Source: Spizellomyces punctatus DAOM BR117 (lineage: Eukaryota; Chytridiomycota; Chytridiomycetes; Spizellomycetales; Spizellomycetaceae). Taken from it: 64,000 nucleotides of DNA. This document shows, piece by piece, positions 12,301-25,686 of this stretch; position 1 is the first letter of the stretch; each line of letters begins with the position of its first letter. The notes under the pieces are model-generated. The model ran no database searches. It was not told the origin of the DNA and worked only from the letters and a program-made list of their open reading frames with translations. The DNA lies in the NCBI RefSeq assembly GCF_000182565.1, contig NW_015971553.1, positions 310,001 through 374,000 of the forward strand, read 5' to 3'. Position numbers and translations under genes: made by a program.

Positions 12301-15300
12301 TCACATTTTCGTATTTAGACGTGGTCGCTTGAATCCGAGTGGGATCGCCGCCTTGTGACATCTCATGCTGTTGCATTGCCATTAACTCGTCACTGGCCTT
12401 CTTTGATTGCTTCCACTGCTCCTGCAACATATTATACCCCGTAATCAATACCCCTCCCTCAGAATGCCATTTTTCAATTGTTTTCCGTCGTTGCAGCATC
12501 GTCTTTCCCATGGCTACCAGATATGGTCATGATCGCATGAGTGGTAAATATAGGAAAGATCTAAATCGCCCCCAATACCTACACGTCAGTGTTTCAACAT
12601 TACGCAGCACATCTTGCATCACAGACTCTGGTATCCATTGGAAGAACTCTCGCAACCTAACCGACCGAAATGTTATTCTCCAGCGAGCGACATAAACAGA
12701 TGTCAATATGAACTCACCAGTTTGTCACCACACTGGCGGGCACGACAATGAGTACTCGGCCGGCCTATGATCCGAACAGTGAGGCGAACCATTGATTCAG
12801 GGGAAGGGGCAATGAAGCACAAAATCGCAAAGGGGGCACCCAACATACCCGCAAATGCTCCGGAATGGCTTTGCTGTCAGCCCTGATCTCACGCATTAGC
12901 ACAAATATGAATACAATGGTCTGGATCGTCTTGCCTAAGAAGATAACCAAATCAATTCGTACCATTCTGTTCCCGCGGACATAAAGGTAATGACACTAAT
13001 GACACTTACCCAATCCCATTGCGTGGGCTAAAATGCATCCGGCATGTCTCATTGACTGTCCGTCTGCAGATGGCTGCTTCAGCATCACTATGTTCTTCCA
13101 AAGAAAGCGGATCCCCTCAATTTGATGGTCTTTGAGCTCTCCAGCTATAAAATCTGGAACAAGAATATCCTCTTCTGACTCGTCGTGCCCCAAATTGACA
13201 ATGATCTTGAGGAATGACGTGACATATATTAGAGATCCACTCAAGGACTAGACAAAATGGGTTGTACCTTTCGCTCCGTGAGACTCAAACGACTGCTTTG
13301 TCTGAAGGTGCACAAATCCAATGTTACTGGTTGCGGAAGCTACCTATGCTATCAGCGCTACTGAAACTTACATTTTGGCCCTGCGACGAATTGCTTCTTC
13401 TTGTTCCCCTCTTTGTTTCTGGATTCTGCGGGTGAGATCGTTCATAGGCCTGATCTCCTTGATCTCTCGGCGCCCCTTCTGCCTACGACTGCCGGTAGCA
13501 CCATCACTTGCCGAATCACTGTCTATGTACACTACTTCGGTATCAGATGAGCTGTCATCGCTAGGCACACGTCTGTTGGAAGATTTGCTTTTCTTTCTGT
13601 TCGGAATGGACGGACGATATATTTTTCGTTTTACGCCTAATGGGAGTTTATTAGAATGCCCTCGAACTATACGTAAATTCTATTCTGTCTCACCATTTAT
13701 GGAGATTCTTTCTCGTCCGACATCTCCTTCCGATGATTTACTACTCAATATCCCAGTGCTAGAGTTGTTATCATCGTCCTCAGCGATAAACAGGCGCTGT
13801 TTTTTGAGGCTGGATTCTAGCTGCCCGCTGTGTGATTCTCCACCTGACAGATCACTGGATTCTCTTGAACTTTCGGCACCCGTAAGTGATTGGTCGCTTA
13901 TGGACCCCTCGTTTTCCTCAACATTTTCAAGACGCCAAGTAATAAATTGATTTATGCCTTCTTTAGCCGCCGCGTCGTCAGGCCACATGTCGAGCATTTC
14001 CGCACGCGCGTCCCATACGGGCCTCTGGTCAGAGTGGGCCAGCTGACGGTTACTACGTATTTGAGAGAGGAAAACTATGTGTTCAGTGATAAGTTGAAGA
14101 TCGTAATGCGCGTTTGAGCTGGAATGAATATTTTTAAAGATAATGAACAGAGAGTATGATGACGAGCAAGTGTCTAAAGTCATCATAGACCAAAATGATT
14201 CTAACCTTGTAGGAATCTCGCCAAGTAGTGACTTATTCCGTATGTTCTTGACCCTTGCGTAAACTTCATCCACAGGTTCTACCAAGTAAAACCATCAGAA
14301 AACCTTCAGAAGACACGAGTCGACTGCCCTCCTTAGCACTCACCGTTTGCCCAACGTGAGAGAAAGTGCTTATCAATCTTCCTTTGAAATTCATTTTCCT
14401 TGTGTCTGCTGCGGCCAGCTGTCTCACGATCTTTCCACTTAGCTTCTCGTTTAGATTTCGCGCCACTGGTTGGCAACCCCGACGTGCTATTTACATTATT
14501 CCTGATGTTTCCCTGCTGCCCGCCAGCGATCTTCTCTTTCTGATCCTCTGAGAAAGCTTTTTGGGCGGCGCGAAGATCAGCCAGGACCAATGAAGGTCTC
14601 CTGCCAGCAGATGTCCCCTTTTCTGACTGAAGATCGCCCCGATTGTCATCATCCGATTCAATGAGGATCGGATCGCGGTATTTCTGGCCTTCCGTACCAG
14701 CACCGTTTCTCCCAACTGAGCCAGTGGAGGCTACATCGGAAAATTTGGATTCGGACGCTGAGCCATGCTGCTCGCCTTTGACAGATCTGGAGGAGGGTTG
14801 GCCTTGCTGAACTGGAAAAGTAAACCCAGTTATTAGTACATCTTCATCCGACTCTTCGAGAGATGCCTCTCGGTTTTCGACGGCCACGTCCATCGAAGCT
14901 GAAGGGCGCGCATTCGGGGTTTTGATTCGCGATCTATTGCCCAAGCTTGGCAGGGCGGTCAACTTCACCACAGGTTGAGATTCTGGCAGTGCATTTAATT
15001 CCCAATCGAGTGGTTCTGATTCTGGTATGAGCGACATTTCGAATTCCTCTTCATTCGTTTCTTGATCTGACGGCTCTTCGTACAAGGCATTTGTGCCGGT
15101 GCCTCCATTAACATCTGCTTCCGGCGACGTGGGTTGATCATCAGACTTCCGCTTACTCCATCGAACTGGCGAACGCGGTTGATCTATATGCGTTGAGGAG
15201 GTTTCACGATCTATACGTTCCTCATCACTGGACGTTCCCTCCACCTCCATGCCCGTTTCGCCATATTCATCCTCGCTGGCTATGAAATCACTCCAGTGGT

Positions 15301-17488
15301 CATCTTCCTTTGCAAAAGCGGCGGATTTGTCGCGCTTCCGTCGGGGAGCACCAACCTTCTCTGACACCGGCTTTATAGGCTTTTCTCCTTCAAAGAGCTC
15401 GATCATCCACTTCAAACTGCACATTTCCTCTACCGTCGCCTCCAGGTTGGCGCATTTAGCTCTGATCTCGCGCACGCTACTGCACTTATGTGACAAATAT
15501 CCGTCAAGTTGCTTTGCAAATCTTCGGGTTTGTAGATCCTCTAACGCCAGTTTTTTGTCCTCCAAAAGAAATCGCTCATTTTTCCAAAGCTTATACGCCT
15601 TTTTTTCCAACTTTGGTAATTCCCTTGTACGCCACCTATTTTCAAAACCTTTGACCTCCTCGTCGATGATTGACTGAATCTTTTCGGAAGACAGAAAGCG
15701 AGTACTGCCAACAACGATCGGAAGGTGGGTTTTCATATCTCTCCGACCGGATCCTATCTGTGACGACGGAGGCCATTTTCGCATTCCTCTCCGTTTGCCA
15801 TTTCTAGCAAAGTGATCCAAGTCATGTTCGCCTTGTTTCTCCTCTTCTGCCTCTTCCTCATTCACTTCCATCTCCATTGTGACCATTTGTTCCCTCAAAC
15901 TTGACGCATTCGGATCGGAAATAGACCTAGCCTCCGCTTGAAAAGTGGCAGAGTTCCCCTTGCGCCTTATCTCCGCTCGCTCATCTTCTTGGCATTCCTC
16001 TTCCCATTCGGAGTCATTTTCGTAATCGTCAGTCTCAGAATCTCCATACAGGGGCAAGACTTCATCATCGTCTTCTTTCTCCAGGCGCTGGCGCTTACAT
16101 GCATATCCCCCGGGGACCCGTGGTGCGAAGCCGTGGCCTTTAATAAGCACAGGTGCCTTTGAGTTCCCGATTGTCATGTGACTGGGCTCCGCATCTTCCA
16201 CATAGTCAGTCTCGGGTTTTGCATATCGACCGGAATTATCTACCACATCTAGACACGAGATAAGGGTTATGTTGAGCGCATTATCCGATGTCAAGTCTTA
16301 AGCTATTTACCTTTGACTTCGCCATTCATGGTCTTAAACAAGCGCACCCAATGATTGGCAGTCTTCAGAGGCGGTCTCCAAATTGCAATTACGCTACCGT
16401 CAGGCGAGGTTTCTCGGTACTGTGGCTCGTCATACGTCAGGTTTGGCTGTCTTAGCATTCTTTTGATGGCGGACTATACGTGAAATATGAAAATACAGTT
16501 AACACGAACTCTGATAAACCGATAATTCAATTCAGCAGTCTACCTGGGCGATTGTCTGACACAATGAAAACGGTGGCCGAGTAGCTATGTCGTGAACCAT
16601 TATGAGATCTCGCAGCCGGAATCACTGCAAAATGCCAGCTTTACCTCGCTTCCTAATAAACACAAAGTCATCATTGTCATCATGAACTTCCTGGGATACT
16701 TTGCGCGCGGATCTATCAAAAAATAGCGCGGCGATATCCATGGCGTCATCATAGCGTGGACATATGGACTTGTCGGTACTTTGCGAATTACAATACTTTT
16801 CTGAACGGGCGCTGGCAATTCCCATATCAGTTTTGGGCCCCGAAATAGGCTGCTCTGATCGCGTTGACGGTAGGTCGCCTGGTACTTCCGATGTACTATA
16901 TGACCTGGAAAATTCTTGCTTAATGCTTTCTTGGGACCCTAGAGAACCCTCGGCTGTGTTTGGTAGTGGGAATGAAGAGGCATCCGCAATCGAGTATGTT
17001 GGGAGCAACAGTGGGAACATTGGTGTATCGATAGAAAAAGCGGCAGGGACGGAACCCGGTGGGGTGTTTGCCCCGGATTGCTGGGTGACGAGGGATGCAG
17101 TTGGGCTGCTGGATGCCGAGAAGCTGTAATCTATCCCCAGCATCTTCCTCAGCCCTTGTATTCCCCTCCATATTTTTCTCCGTTTACCAAAGGAGGTGAT
17201 ATTCAGCTCCTCCCTTAAGACGTTTTCACTCGAGATTTCGTTCAGTAGTACCGTCCCATCAATGTCGTTGTCTGTAGGAGGAATGACCGCGTAAGTAAAA
17301 AATCGAGTCCAATAACTCCGAATCTCGATGTTACGATAAAGATAACAGAAAGCTGCATTGTTCGACGTACCCAAAAAGCTGCCAACCAGATCGTTAAGCC
17401 CAAGTGATCTCACCCATTCTCCCACCGCGACTTTGTCCCATTCTCTAGGATCTTCACAAGTCGTGGAGGTACAATCTTTAGTGGTCAT
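9343..17488 (-). CDS. SNF2-family chromatin remodeler of the ATRX/ARIP4 group with N-terminal SAM domain
   Basis: Very large multi-exon gene of about 8.1 kb, predicted near 2000 residues, nuclear. The N-terminus (17488-17170) holds a SAM fold: WDKVAVGEWVRSLGL, then after an intron NDIDGTVLLNEI and ELNITSFGKRRKIW. A Ser-rich linker and a small block (WRPPLKTANHWVRLFKTMNG, near 16340) lead into a long acidic, coiled-coil-prone region (16250-14340). The helicase core is complete: motif I LAHAMGLGK/TIQT (13020 and 12940), motif II DEGH (about 12260), motif III LTGFPLQNNL (about 12110), ATRX-like EFRNNYENPIANG (about 11960), motif V STQAGSVGVNLQG and motif VI QAVAR-AYRYGQ (about 10730-10560). Downstream RVVDKKNTSKNYTKAEM is like the ARIP4/RAD54L2 tail, followed by a proline run and a Pro-rich end. 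No ADD finger is seen. Frame continuity from SAM to helicase is inferred through splice sites; two adjacent genes remain a lesser possibility. Confidence 0.82.
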
Positions 17489-18381
17489 CCTTTTCAACTG
17501 TACACCGCTGGAAGCCTGTAACCTGGCAGCTGCCAGCAGGTTAACTACTGGGCTCGCTACCGCTCCCGCTGAGGGGTGAGGTGGCCAGAAGAACCGAGCG
17601 TTAGCACAATTTTTCTAAGGCAATTTCTGAGCCAGCTAGTGTGGGGAAGAACCCATTGGAATAACTATCTTTGACGAGTGCTTCAAGGACAAGTGGTTGA
17701 GGCTCATGTCAAAAGCTGTCAGAAGCTCGACGCGGGCAAGCTTCTCCCATTGATTGGATCCAAACTGATTCAAATCGGATTTAATATATCCACATGAAAG
17801 TAAACAAATGAGTCAGAAATGATCACAGATAGGAATAGGGTATTAACAAATGTCGTTCAGCCCAAGTGAACTGCTGTGGTAATATAAATCATGATCGTCT
17901 ACACAACTGTCTTCTACAGGATTGTTTCAAGAATATGAATTATCTACACCGAAAGCACAGTGCAGCTCTCATATAGCGCGACAAGTATAGTTGTGGCCAC
18001 TGCACATAGCACCAGAGCGAGCCCTGGCTTTGCAAACTGGGTTGACTAGGTCAAAGTAAGATGAGAACCAATCTTGTTGCGAGCAAGTGACATTATTCCT
18101 TTGAACTTGACACTGTTGCTAATATCATTGGCGAACAGCAGATGGGTTGGAATATCATGCCACCAACTGGAAACTGTATTGTAAAGGATAATTTTGAGTA
18201 GGCAATAATGGCGGAGGTCGATCGCCGTGAAGTGGCTGACGTATTACCCGTGGCTTAGCTATGAGAATGGTGGGGGCGAATCGCCCAAATTTCGCACTTG
18301 CCAACTATCATCTTGTTTCAGTTTTTTTGTCCAAGTTAACGCTTTCATCACGGACCCCATCAACCGACAGCGTACACTGGA
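17489..18381. other. Divergent promoter region
   Basis: About 890 bp between the start codons of the SNF2 gene (-) and the NIPA gene (+). It is AT-rich in the centre. I see no coding potential and no clear TATA box. Confidence 0.5.
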
Positions 18382-19784
18382 ATGGCGGGGGGGACTGCCT
18401 CTCCCACTGCCCCACCATGGCATAAAGTAGTGGGCATTACATTGGCGTTGACATCGGCCCTCTTCATTGGCGTGTCTTTTGTTATCAAGAAGAAGGGTCT
18501 TCTCAATGCGAACACATATTCTGGCAACCGACCCGGCGAAGGTCACGCCTATCTTAAAAGCGTCATGTGGTGGACTGGCATGATAATGAGTAAGTGACTT
18601 GTACAAAATATGAGGGTGCTAGTGTGCCGAGATAACACGTCTCGTTTTTAGTGCTTGTTGGGGAAATTTGCAATATGGCGGCGTATGCCTTCTCCCCAGC
18701 AGTGCTTGTAACACCCCTCGGAGCTCTTTCGGTGGTTATTAGTGCGATCCTCTCATCCTTGATCCTCAAGGAGCGCCTGTCCTTTTCAGTAAGCGGTATC
18801 TCGTCGCTATTATTATTCGCACGCCCTTACTCAGTTTGCTGTGCTCTTCCTCTTTAATAGGCAAAAATAGGCTGCTTTCATTGTGTTCTTGGGGCTACCA
18901 TTCTTGTCTTGCACGCACCCGCGGGAAGCTCTACCACTACACTGGCCAGCTTTTTCAATAACGTCTTGACTCCAGGTGCGTAGATATAGCATGCAGCGCA
19001 ATGGCAAAATATTGACCTCGGTTTTAGGCTTTTTGATCTGGTGCGGCATCAACGTGCTGGTTGTCTGTGTTCTAATATTTTACCTATCCCCACGATGGGG
19101 ACTCAAACATCCTATCATACCGATTGCCGTCTGTTCTCTCGTTGGCGCTTTCGTCGTCTTAGCAACTCAGGGTCTGGGTTCTGCTATTGTATATACTGTC
19201 TCGAATCCGGCCGATGCCCCCGCTCTTTTGCGGGATTGGCGCTTGTACTTATTGATCGGATTCATCATACTCTCGGGCGCGTTGCAAATTCATACGCTAA
19301 ATGTGGCATTGAACGTCTTTGCAACTGCTATTGTGACCCCAACATATTATGTTTGCTTCACCACCGCAACGTTAGTCGGTAGCGCTATTCTATTTAGGGA
19401 ATTTGCGGTAGAAAGTGCGGTGGCAGGAGCAACAGTTGGGTTAGGATTTTTAGTCATCGTAAGTATTCCTCCTCAATCCAGCACTCAGTCGATCGATTTG
19501 GTTACTAATTTACTTCATTAAAGGTTGGTGGTGTTTGCCTCTTATTTGCTTTCTCTCGCAAGGAGCGTCGCCGCGAGAAGCTCAGGTCCCCCTCTGTCCC
19601 GGACTTGGGATTGATTGAAGCTGGAAAAAGAGAAGCGGAGGAGGATGTAGATTCAGAGTCTGGGGAGTCAACCATGATGGATGATGCCGTTGTTCGTAGT
19701 CAGAGAGATAGAGTAGTTCCTGAAACACCACCTAGGTTGAGTCTTGGGGGAGTTGCGACCGGATCCTGGTGGACTCCTAGATAG
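18382..19784 (+). CDS. NIPA-family magnesium transporter
   Basis: Multi-pass membrane protein of the NIPA family (PF05653, drug/metabolite transporter superfamily), expected to carry Mg2+ across plasma or endosomal membrane. Five exons are readable. The first encodes [12 protein letters not shown] and a helix with [13 protein letters not shown]. The second, after TTTTTAG near 18650, carries the hallmark [20 protein letters not shown] and [20 protein letters not shown]. The third has [19 protein letters not shown], the fourth (about 19027-19458) several helices with [10 protein letters not shown] and [12 protein letters not shown], and the last a charged cytoplasmic tail ending in WWTPR. About eight or nine helices and 380-odd residues suit the family. 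The start ATG at 18382 directly precedes the conserved first helix. Confidence 0.9.
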
Positions 19785-19945
19785 CAGCTTTATGTATAGC
19801 CGTGATTATTGTAAATCATTTGTAGATAATAGCGTTACTGCGCACGGCGGCTGCCTCTTGTTGACATGCCAACCCACGCTTCCATGAGTTCACCGTAACA
19901 AACGTAATGGTTGCAGCTATTGTATTGCAGCGTGTATAGCCCATA

Positions 19946-22793
19946 ATGGCCGATACACAACCACCTGCTGGGACCCAACAGGGTCAAGCGCCAGGCCAAC
20001 AACAGAATGGGGGAGGGGTTATGTCAATCATCCAGTCCGTAGGACGCATAGTGCTGATATACTGGGTCGTGAATTTCTTCGCTTGTGAGTACTTATTTTT
20101 GTAGTTCTTGAGGTGTTTAGAAATCAATTCACTAACGGGCAACAAAAAAGCTTCGTTTAGAGGATCCAATCAACCTGTGCCTGCGACGACGCCAAATGGG
20201 AAAGGTGTTCCCAACGCTTTACTTCCTTTATGGGAGTACGGAAGGTCGACGGTCCGTTAGAATGCTTGTATCGTTAACCAAGATCAGCAGCCAAGTTCAC
20301 TCACACTGTTTTAATAGGACCTGCATGTATTTCTTGCAGAGAATGAATACCTGTCAAGCCTCGAACAGGCAAACTTGATATGGAAAGAAAGCAACATAGT
20401 CTACGGAGACTGGGAGGAGCGACGAAAGGATCTGCAGATTGATGCGCCGGAGGTGAATAGGATATTGTTGAATGATGGTGGTATTCATAAACCTGACTAT
20501 CTCATATTCGGACAAATAGAGTGTGCAAAACAACGGCAGTTTATATGCCCATATATTTCTGACGGTGTCCGGTCATTCACCGGATCGTAAGGATCAAACG
20601 TTTGACGAGGAATCTACATTGTATTACCGAAAACGTAAGATGCCAGCAGCACTGCGTAAAGTTCATAAGTAGATAACTGGACTTCACCGGCAGAGCTCAC
20701 GAGGTACATGCCGAAAAAGAAAGTGAAGAAGATGAAAAGCCTGGTTTCCAAAGCTGAAGATGCTGATGTTCAAGAGGTGCGTTTTCCCCCAGTTCTGATA
20801 CAAGGTATGCAAAGAATCGTAACATTTATTGCCTTCTCAGCTGCAGGAAGAGGATGACAATACGAATGAAGAAACGACAATTATATCGTACTGGTGGCCT
20901 AATGTGACGATCAGCATCATTAACTCTAAAGATCCCATACCTGCTGCAACTCCACCACAGCTGATGCGAAGTAAGCATTTTTCGATACGGTTCATATATA
21001 CCGGACAATGGACTGATAAGCCCATGTATTTTAGATGTTCGAACGACGCACGAAGGCAAACATTACTTTCCCGTATTTTATGTGAATGACTTCTGGATGC
21101 TGAGCGATCAGCTGAGTCCAATCAACACAACTGTCAAGTAAGCAGGCAGCCTTTACACTCAGCTGGACTGCCTATCTGACGCACCAGCGGTTGCTACAGA
21201 ACATTAAACGTGTCATTATCGTACTCCCCAATGGCCTGGTGGAAGTATCAGATGTATACACAGTTCGAAGAGTCCTTCCGTATGCAGAATACTATGATGG
21301 GCGTTGCTTCCTCTGAAACAGATGAAATGAAGGTAAGCCACTGCATTCCAGTCCAAGGCGGCTCCTTTGAACTTCGTCCCTGCTAACATTTTATGTCTGT
21401 AGCGCATGTTCCTGGAGACGAACCCGATTCTTCTGGGTGTAACGATGGTTGTGTCTCTTCTACATAGCGCCTTCGACTTTCTTGCTTTCAAAAACGGTAT
21501 GGAATCTCGTGTCCCATGCACCCACTTAGTCCACCGAACCTCATTGTACATCGTTTTAGATATTCAATTCTGGCAAAAGCGTAAAAACATGGAGGGACTA
21601 TCTTTCCGTACGATTGTCCTCAATGTATTCTTCCAAACGGTCATTTTCTTGTATCTTTTGGATAACGAGACTTCGTGGATGGTTGTTATTTCATCTGGAG
21701 TGGGATTGTTAATTGAAGCATGGAAGATTCAAAAGACGGTGATTGTGCGGGTAAGGAGTTACTGTATATATTTGTCGAATGACCTTGTCCCTAATTCCCA
21801 AAATAAAGCGCAAGGACACGTTCCCCTTTGTGGAGTTTATCGATCGGGTGAAACCTTCGAAATTAGTATCGAAAACTCAAGAGTACGATGAGGTGGGGTA
21901 TCCGTGCGATTCAGCTCAGTGTCGAATGACTAATGATTTGACATCCCCGTCATTTCAGCTGGCTTTCAAGTACCTTTCGTATGCGCTTTATCCCTGCTTG
22001 GCGGGTTATGCCGTATATTCGCTTCTTTACCAGGAGCATAAGAGTTGGTATTCCTATGTTCTGGGAACTTTGGTTGGGTTCGTCTACGCATTTGGTAGGT
22101 CAAGTGTTATCGCTACGCTGGTCAACGTAATTTGCATCCTAATTGATGACAGGATTCATTACTATGACTCCGCAATTGTTCATCAACTATAAATTGAAGT
22201 CGGTGGCGCATATGCCCTGGAAAACATTCATGTACAAAGGTGCGCTTGAGAGGATACGCTGATTGGCTTTCCAGAGATGAGCATGTGGTAATTTACTCTC
22301 TTACAAATCCACTTCTAGCACTGAACACCTTCGTAGGTATGTTCTAGCCGGCGGTACCATTATGAAATGAAATGCATTAGAGCAAAGATTAACCTTGCGT
22401 GTCTTCATTAGATGACCTGTTTGCATTCGTAATAAAGGTTTGTCTTGGAAGACGCTAGTTATCCACTCTGGCATTCAAACATTTGTTTGCAGATGCCGAC
22501 TCTTCATCGATTGGCATGTTTACGAGACGATGTCATCTTTTTGGTGTACCTATATCAAAAATGGATATACCCTGAAGATAAGCGACGTAGAAATGAATTT
22601 GTGAGTGGAATCGATACGCTTCTTTCTTTTGAGGTCGTTAACATGCATTATGCAGGGACAAGTCGGTGAAGAAGGGGCCGATGACGAAGAGGAGTCTGAG
22701 GCCGAGGAGGAGGAGCCAGCAGGCAAGAATGGCAAGACTTCACCTGCTGCATCTTCCAAGACCAATGAGAAGGAAAGCAAAAAGGATAAATGA
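19946..22793 (+). CDS. CLPTM1 family membrane protein (cleft lip and palate protein 1 homolog)
   Basis: ER/Golgi multi-pass protein; animal relatives act in receptor trafficking and lipid scrambling. About a dozen short exons. The N-terminal helix GRIVLIYWVVNFFA is followed by a long luminal region with family blocks: LLPLWEYG, NGSLYAHIFLTVSGHSPDR (20532-20590), YWWPNVTISII, HYFPVFYVNDFWML and LNVSLSYSPMAWWKYQMY. Then come the helices and the family hallmark KRMFLETNPILLGVTMVVSL, DIQFWQKRKNMEGLS, FVEFIDRVKPSKL, GFITMTPQLFINYKLKSVAH, MPWKTFMYKALNTFVDDLFA and FLVYLYQKWIYP. The C-terminus is acidic and Lys-rich, stop at 22793. Length near 650 residues matches the family. Start ATG 19946 lies 161 bp after the stop of the NIPA gene on the same strand. 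Confidence 0.93.
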
Positions 22794-22926
22794 GGGAGGG
22801 ACTCAACATGATACATTATAGCAATTGAAATGAATTTTGATAGAGAAAATGCTGTCAGGACAATTTATATGAATGAGAACGCATATGTGTTGCTGTACAC
22901 TACTACAAATCTGGAGAGTCGGTGGT

Positions 22927-25686
22927 TTAATTGTCTACGGTCAACGAACGAGATATCCTCATCAATAGTCCCGCACAAGTAAATCTCCTTTCGAGATCAC
23001 TGGTCTCGGAATCCAATACGGAATCATGTCGCTCACTGTCGCTGCTGCTTATATCAGGCTCATAATCCGACTGGGCAAAAATCTCATCGAATTCCATGTC
23101 CAGAGGTGAGCATGAGTTCCACAGGGGATCTGCCAGTCGCATTAGTCTTGCTGCGCCCAAAATATTGTCATCTATACTTTGCGGCTGCCCCTCTTTGGGA
23201 AGGTTCAAGTCCAGAGGAACACTCCCTGGAGAGGTAGACCAAGGCGGGTCTGCTGGATAAGCCTCATCAGACAGCGGAGTAAGCGTTCGCAGTGTCCGAC
23301 CAGTGACGCATAATCGAAGACCTTGAGGCTCTACCGCGTGTTCATAATGTGTTTGAACCGCTTTCCCGTACTAGTTATACGGGTTTGTCAGGCGCAACCG
23401 ATTGTATTTGTGCATTTCACCCGGGGGGTACTCACCATAATGACTAAATCCCCATGGCGGGTAACGAGTTTTAATACGGTTTTTCGTGGAATATGCGTCT
23501 CACCCTCGTCAATTTTCGCAGAAACTGGCCCGCTAATAGTATGCAAGGAGTTTTCTATATTTGCTGTGGATTGTTCTGACTGTTTCTTCTGGATTGGCTC
23601 CATGGATTCAGTCTGAACTGGCTTACTGTCGAGGCGATTCTCCTGCGGACGCGCTGAACGGCGTTGTTTTGCCGCCTTTGCGCGCCCAATATCGAAAATG
23701 CACTTCTTCTTCTTCATTTTGCGCCGGAAGCGCATTATCGAGTCACTTCCCAGACTCCAGCCAATAATGGGACCCTGCACTTCCTTTTCTCCATCATCAT
23801 GCCATGACATCTTCTGACCTGCGTTAGGCAAGTCGATAAACAGGGTGCTAGCAGGATCCACTTGAGAACAAATGTACTTACCGTCCATGTAAAATATACT
23901 AAGCAGCTCATTGATTTGCGTGTGAGGAGAAACAGCTTGAAGAATAGATCGAGCACGTCGCACTGGCTCTGGTGCTGACCCAAAGTGGGAGTACGGCATA
24001 GAGATGGCGTGGCTGCAGGGGCGCATTAATTACAGGCTTACTGAAGCGCAGAATGGTATTGCCGTATTACCGATAGGCTTCACCAGCATTATGAGAGAAG
24101 TTTTGTGTCAGAAAACCTTTTACTGAACAACAAGGAGAGTTAGCGTCTCATCGTCGTCCAGCGTTATGCTGCACAAGGGATTGAATCACCTCTGTGTGCA
24201 GAGAACCGCCATCGACGCAAAGGTACAACACCAGTTTGATATTGCTCGAATATAGTGCTTCCAATCTTTGCAAGCTTATGGTGTGGGTCCGCCAGTATAT
24301 GCTCTATTCGCCCGCCTGTAGGCAACACGTACGTAGCCCGAATCAGTCCTCGGCAGATCCCTTGATCAATGACGTCCACATAGCGCTTTATGCCCGAGTC
24401 TCGAGCAGCAGCGAGACATCCCAAATGATCTTTCCATTGTGTTGAAGTGGATGAAAGAGTGGCGCACGGAACGGGGGTATTCGGATAGGTTTTCAAATAC
24501 TATATCCGGGGACAGTAAAGGCAGGATAACCCTCAGTTGTTCACCAGCTAGCCTAGTGTTCTGCATTCAAAATGATTACCCCGCACGAAGCACATATCCA
24601 CTTGTCCCAAATCTCACGACAGGTTATTCGTCCACACCGGCGACACCACAGCGCACATGGTGTGAACCTCTCAATATTGAGAGGAGGTGGAGGGGGTATG
24701 ATACTCTCCGGGATCCTGTGCTCATTAGAGTGTTGCTAGGGTGAGTCGCCGGAGCCACCGAAATAGACAAGTTATTTGATTGGGTGCTTACAAGGTCTCA
24801 AGATCACTGTCAAGTTGAACAGGACAAAGGAACTCGGGGTCAATTTCAAGTTCGTGGGCATCGGACCAGTATTCCCCATCTTGGATCTTCCAAAATCTCT
24901 CGCAGTCAGGTATGAGACATATTCCAGCGGTATACACCTTTGGCGAGTCTTTCCCGCACAAGGCACAATTATAGGTATGCCGTGTAGATGGTCGGACGCA
25001 CTCTTCTGTCATGAACCAAGGCTTTATAGTGTTTCTCGGTAGAAATTGGAATGCAAACTTGTATCGGAGAAAGTAATCCGGGGCGTTGGGTTCCTGCGGG
25101 AGTACACTAGGAAATTCTTTTTCCGCCCATGTCTGCGTAATAACATACCTTTCGAAAAAGAGAGTTGATCAGATGAATGACAAATACAAATCTAGCTATG
25201 TAGGAAATTACCATCCTAACACGCAGTAACGGTACGACGCTTGAAATCCTGCCAAGGTATATTCAGATCCCATAACCACTACGAAAGGTCTCTTCTCTCT
25301 CCATGTATTCATTAGTACTCGGATGGACCTGTCCGATTCCTCCTGAGACGCCCGAAGAGTAGCTTCCCCGAGATCTTCCTTTCTCATGGGATCCTCAAAT
25401 CGAACCGAGTGCCGTTGTCGCAAAGGGTCGTTCTTTCCTCCCCCATGAGAGATAAACACCCTTTCGCTCCAGGCATCTCGTTGTCTACCAAGTGTTAATG
25501 TCACCCTTTTTCAGACGTGCGAGGATAACGGGGCCAAAGAGTCGAGACAGTGCAAACAAGAATTACCCTGGGAAACCTGCTCAAAAGATGTTTCGCAAGT
25601 CCATCTTCCAAGCATTTTGAATAAGGGGAGAGTATACACATACCATCAATCATGTATCCCTGGACTACCCCGCCCCTGTGGTACAC
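22927..25686 (-). CDS. AlkB-like Fe(II)/2-oxoglutarate dioxygenase with two zinc ribbons; 5' end uncertain
   Basis: Belongs to a fungal family of long AlkB-like oxygenases. N-terminal part: ERVFISHGGGKN (about 25460) and YRYCVLGWYVITQTWAEKEF. A first zinc ribbon, CALCGKD...CLIPDCERFW, lies near 24950. A second, CRRCGRITCREIWDKWICASCG split by text here as CRRCG and CASCG, lies near 24600-24660. The catalytic fold follows: LLSIFYMDG joined across an intron to QKMSWHDDGEKE (His and Asp iron ligands, about 23800), IIGWSLGSDSIMRFR, then after a basic linker RHGDLVIM and, in the last exon, THYEHAVEPQGLRLCVTGRT (third iron His and the 2OG-binding Arg, about 23330). An acidic Ser-rich tail ends at 22927. 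The substrate is unknown; nucleic-acid demethylation is only a family-level guess. I cannot place the start: coding looks convincing back to about 25686 (MIDG block), and an ATG at 26030 is an alternative. Confidence 0.8.
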
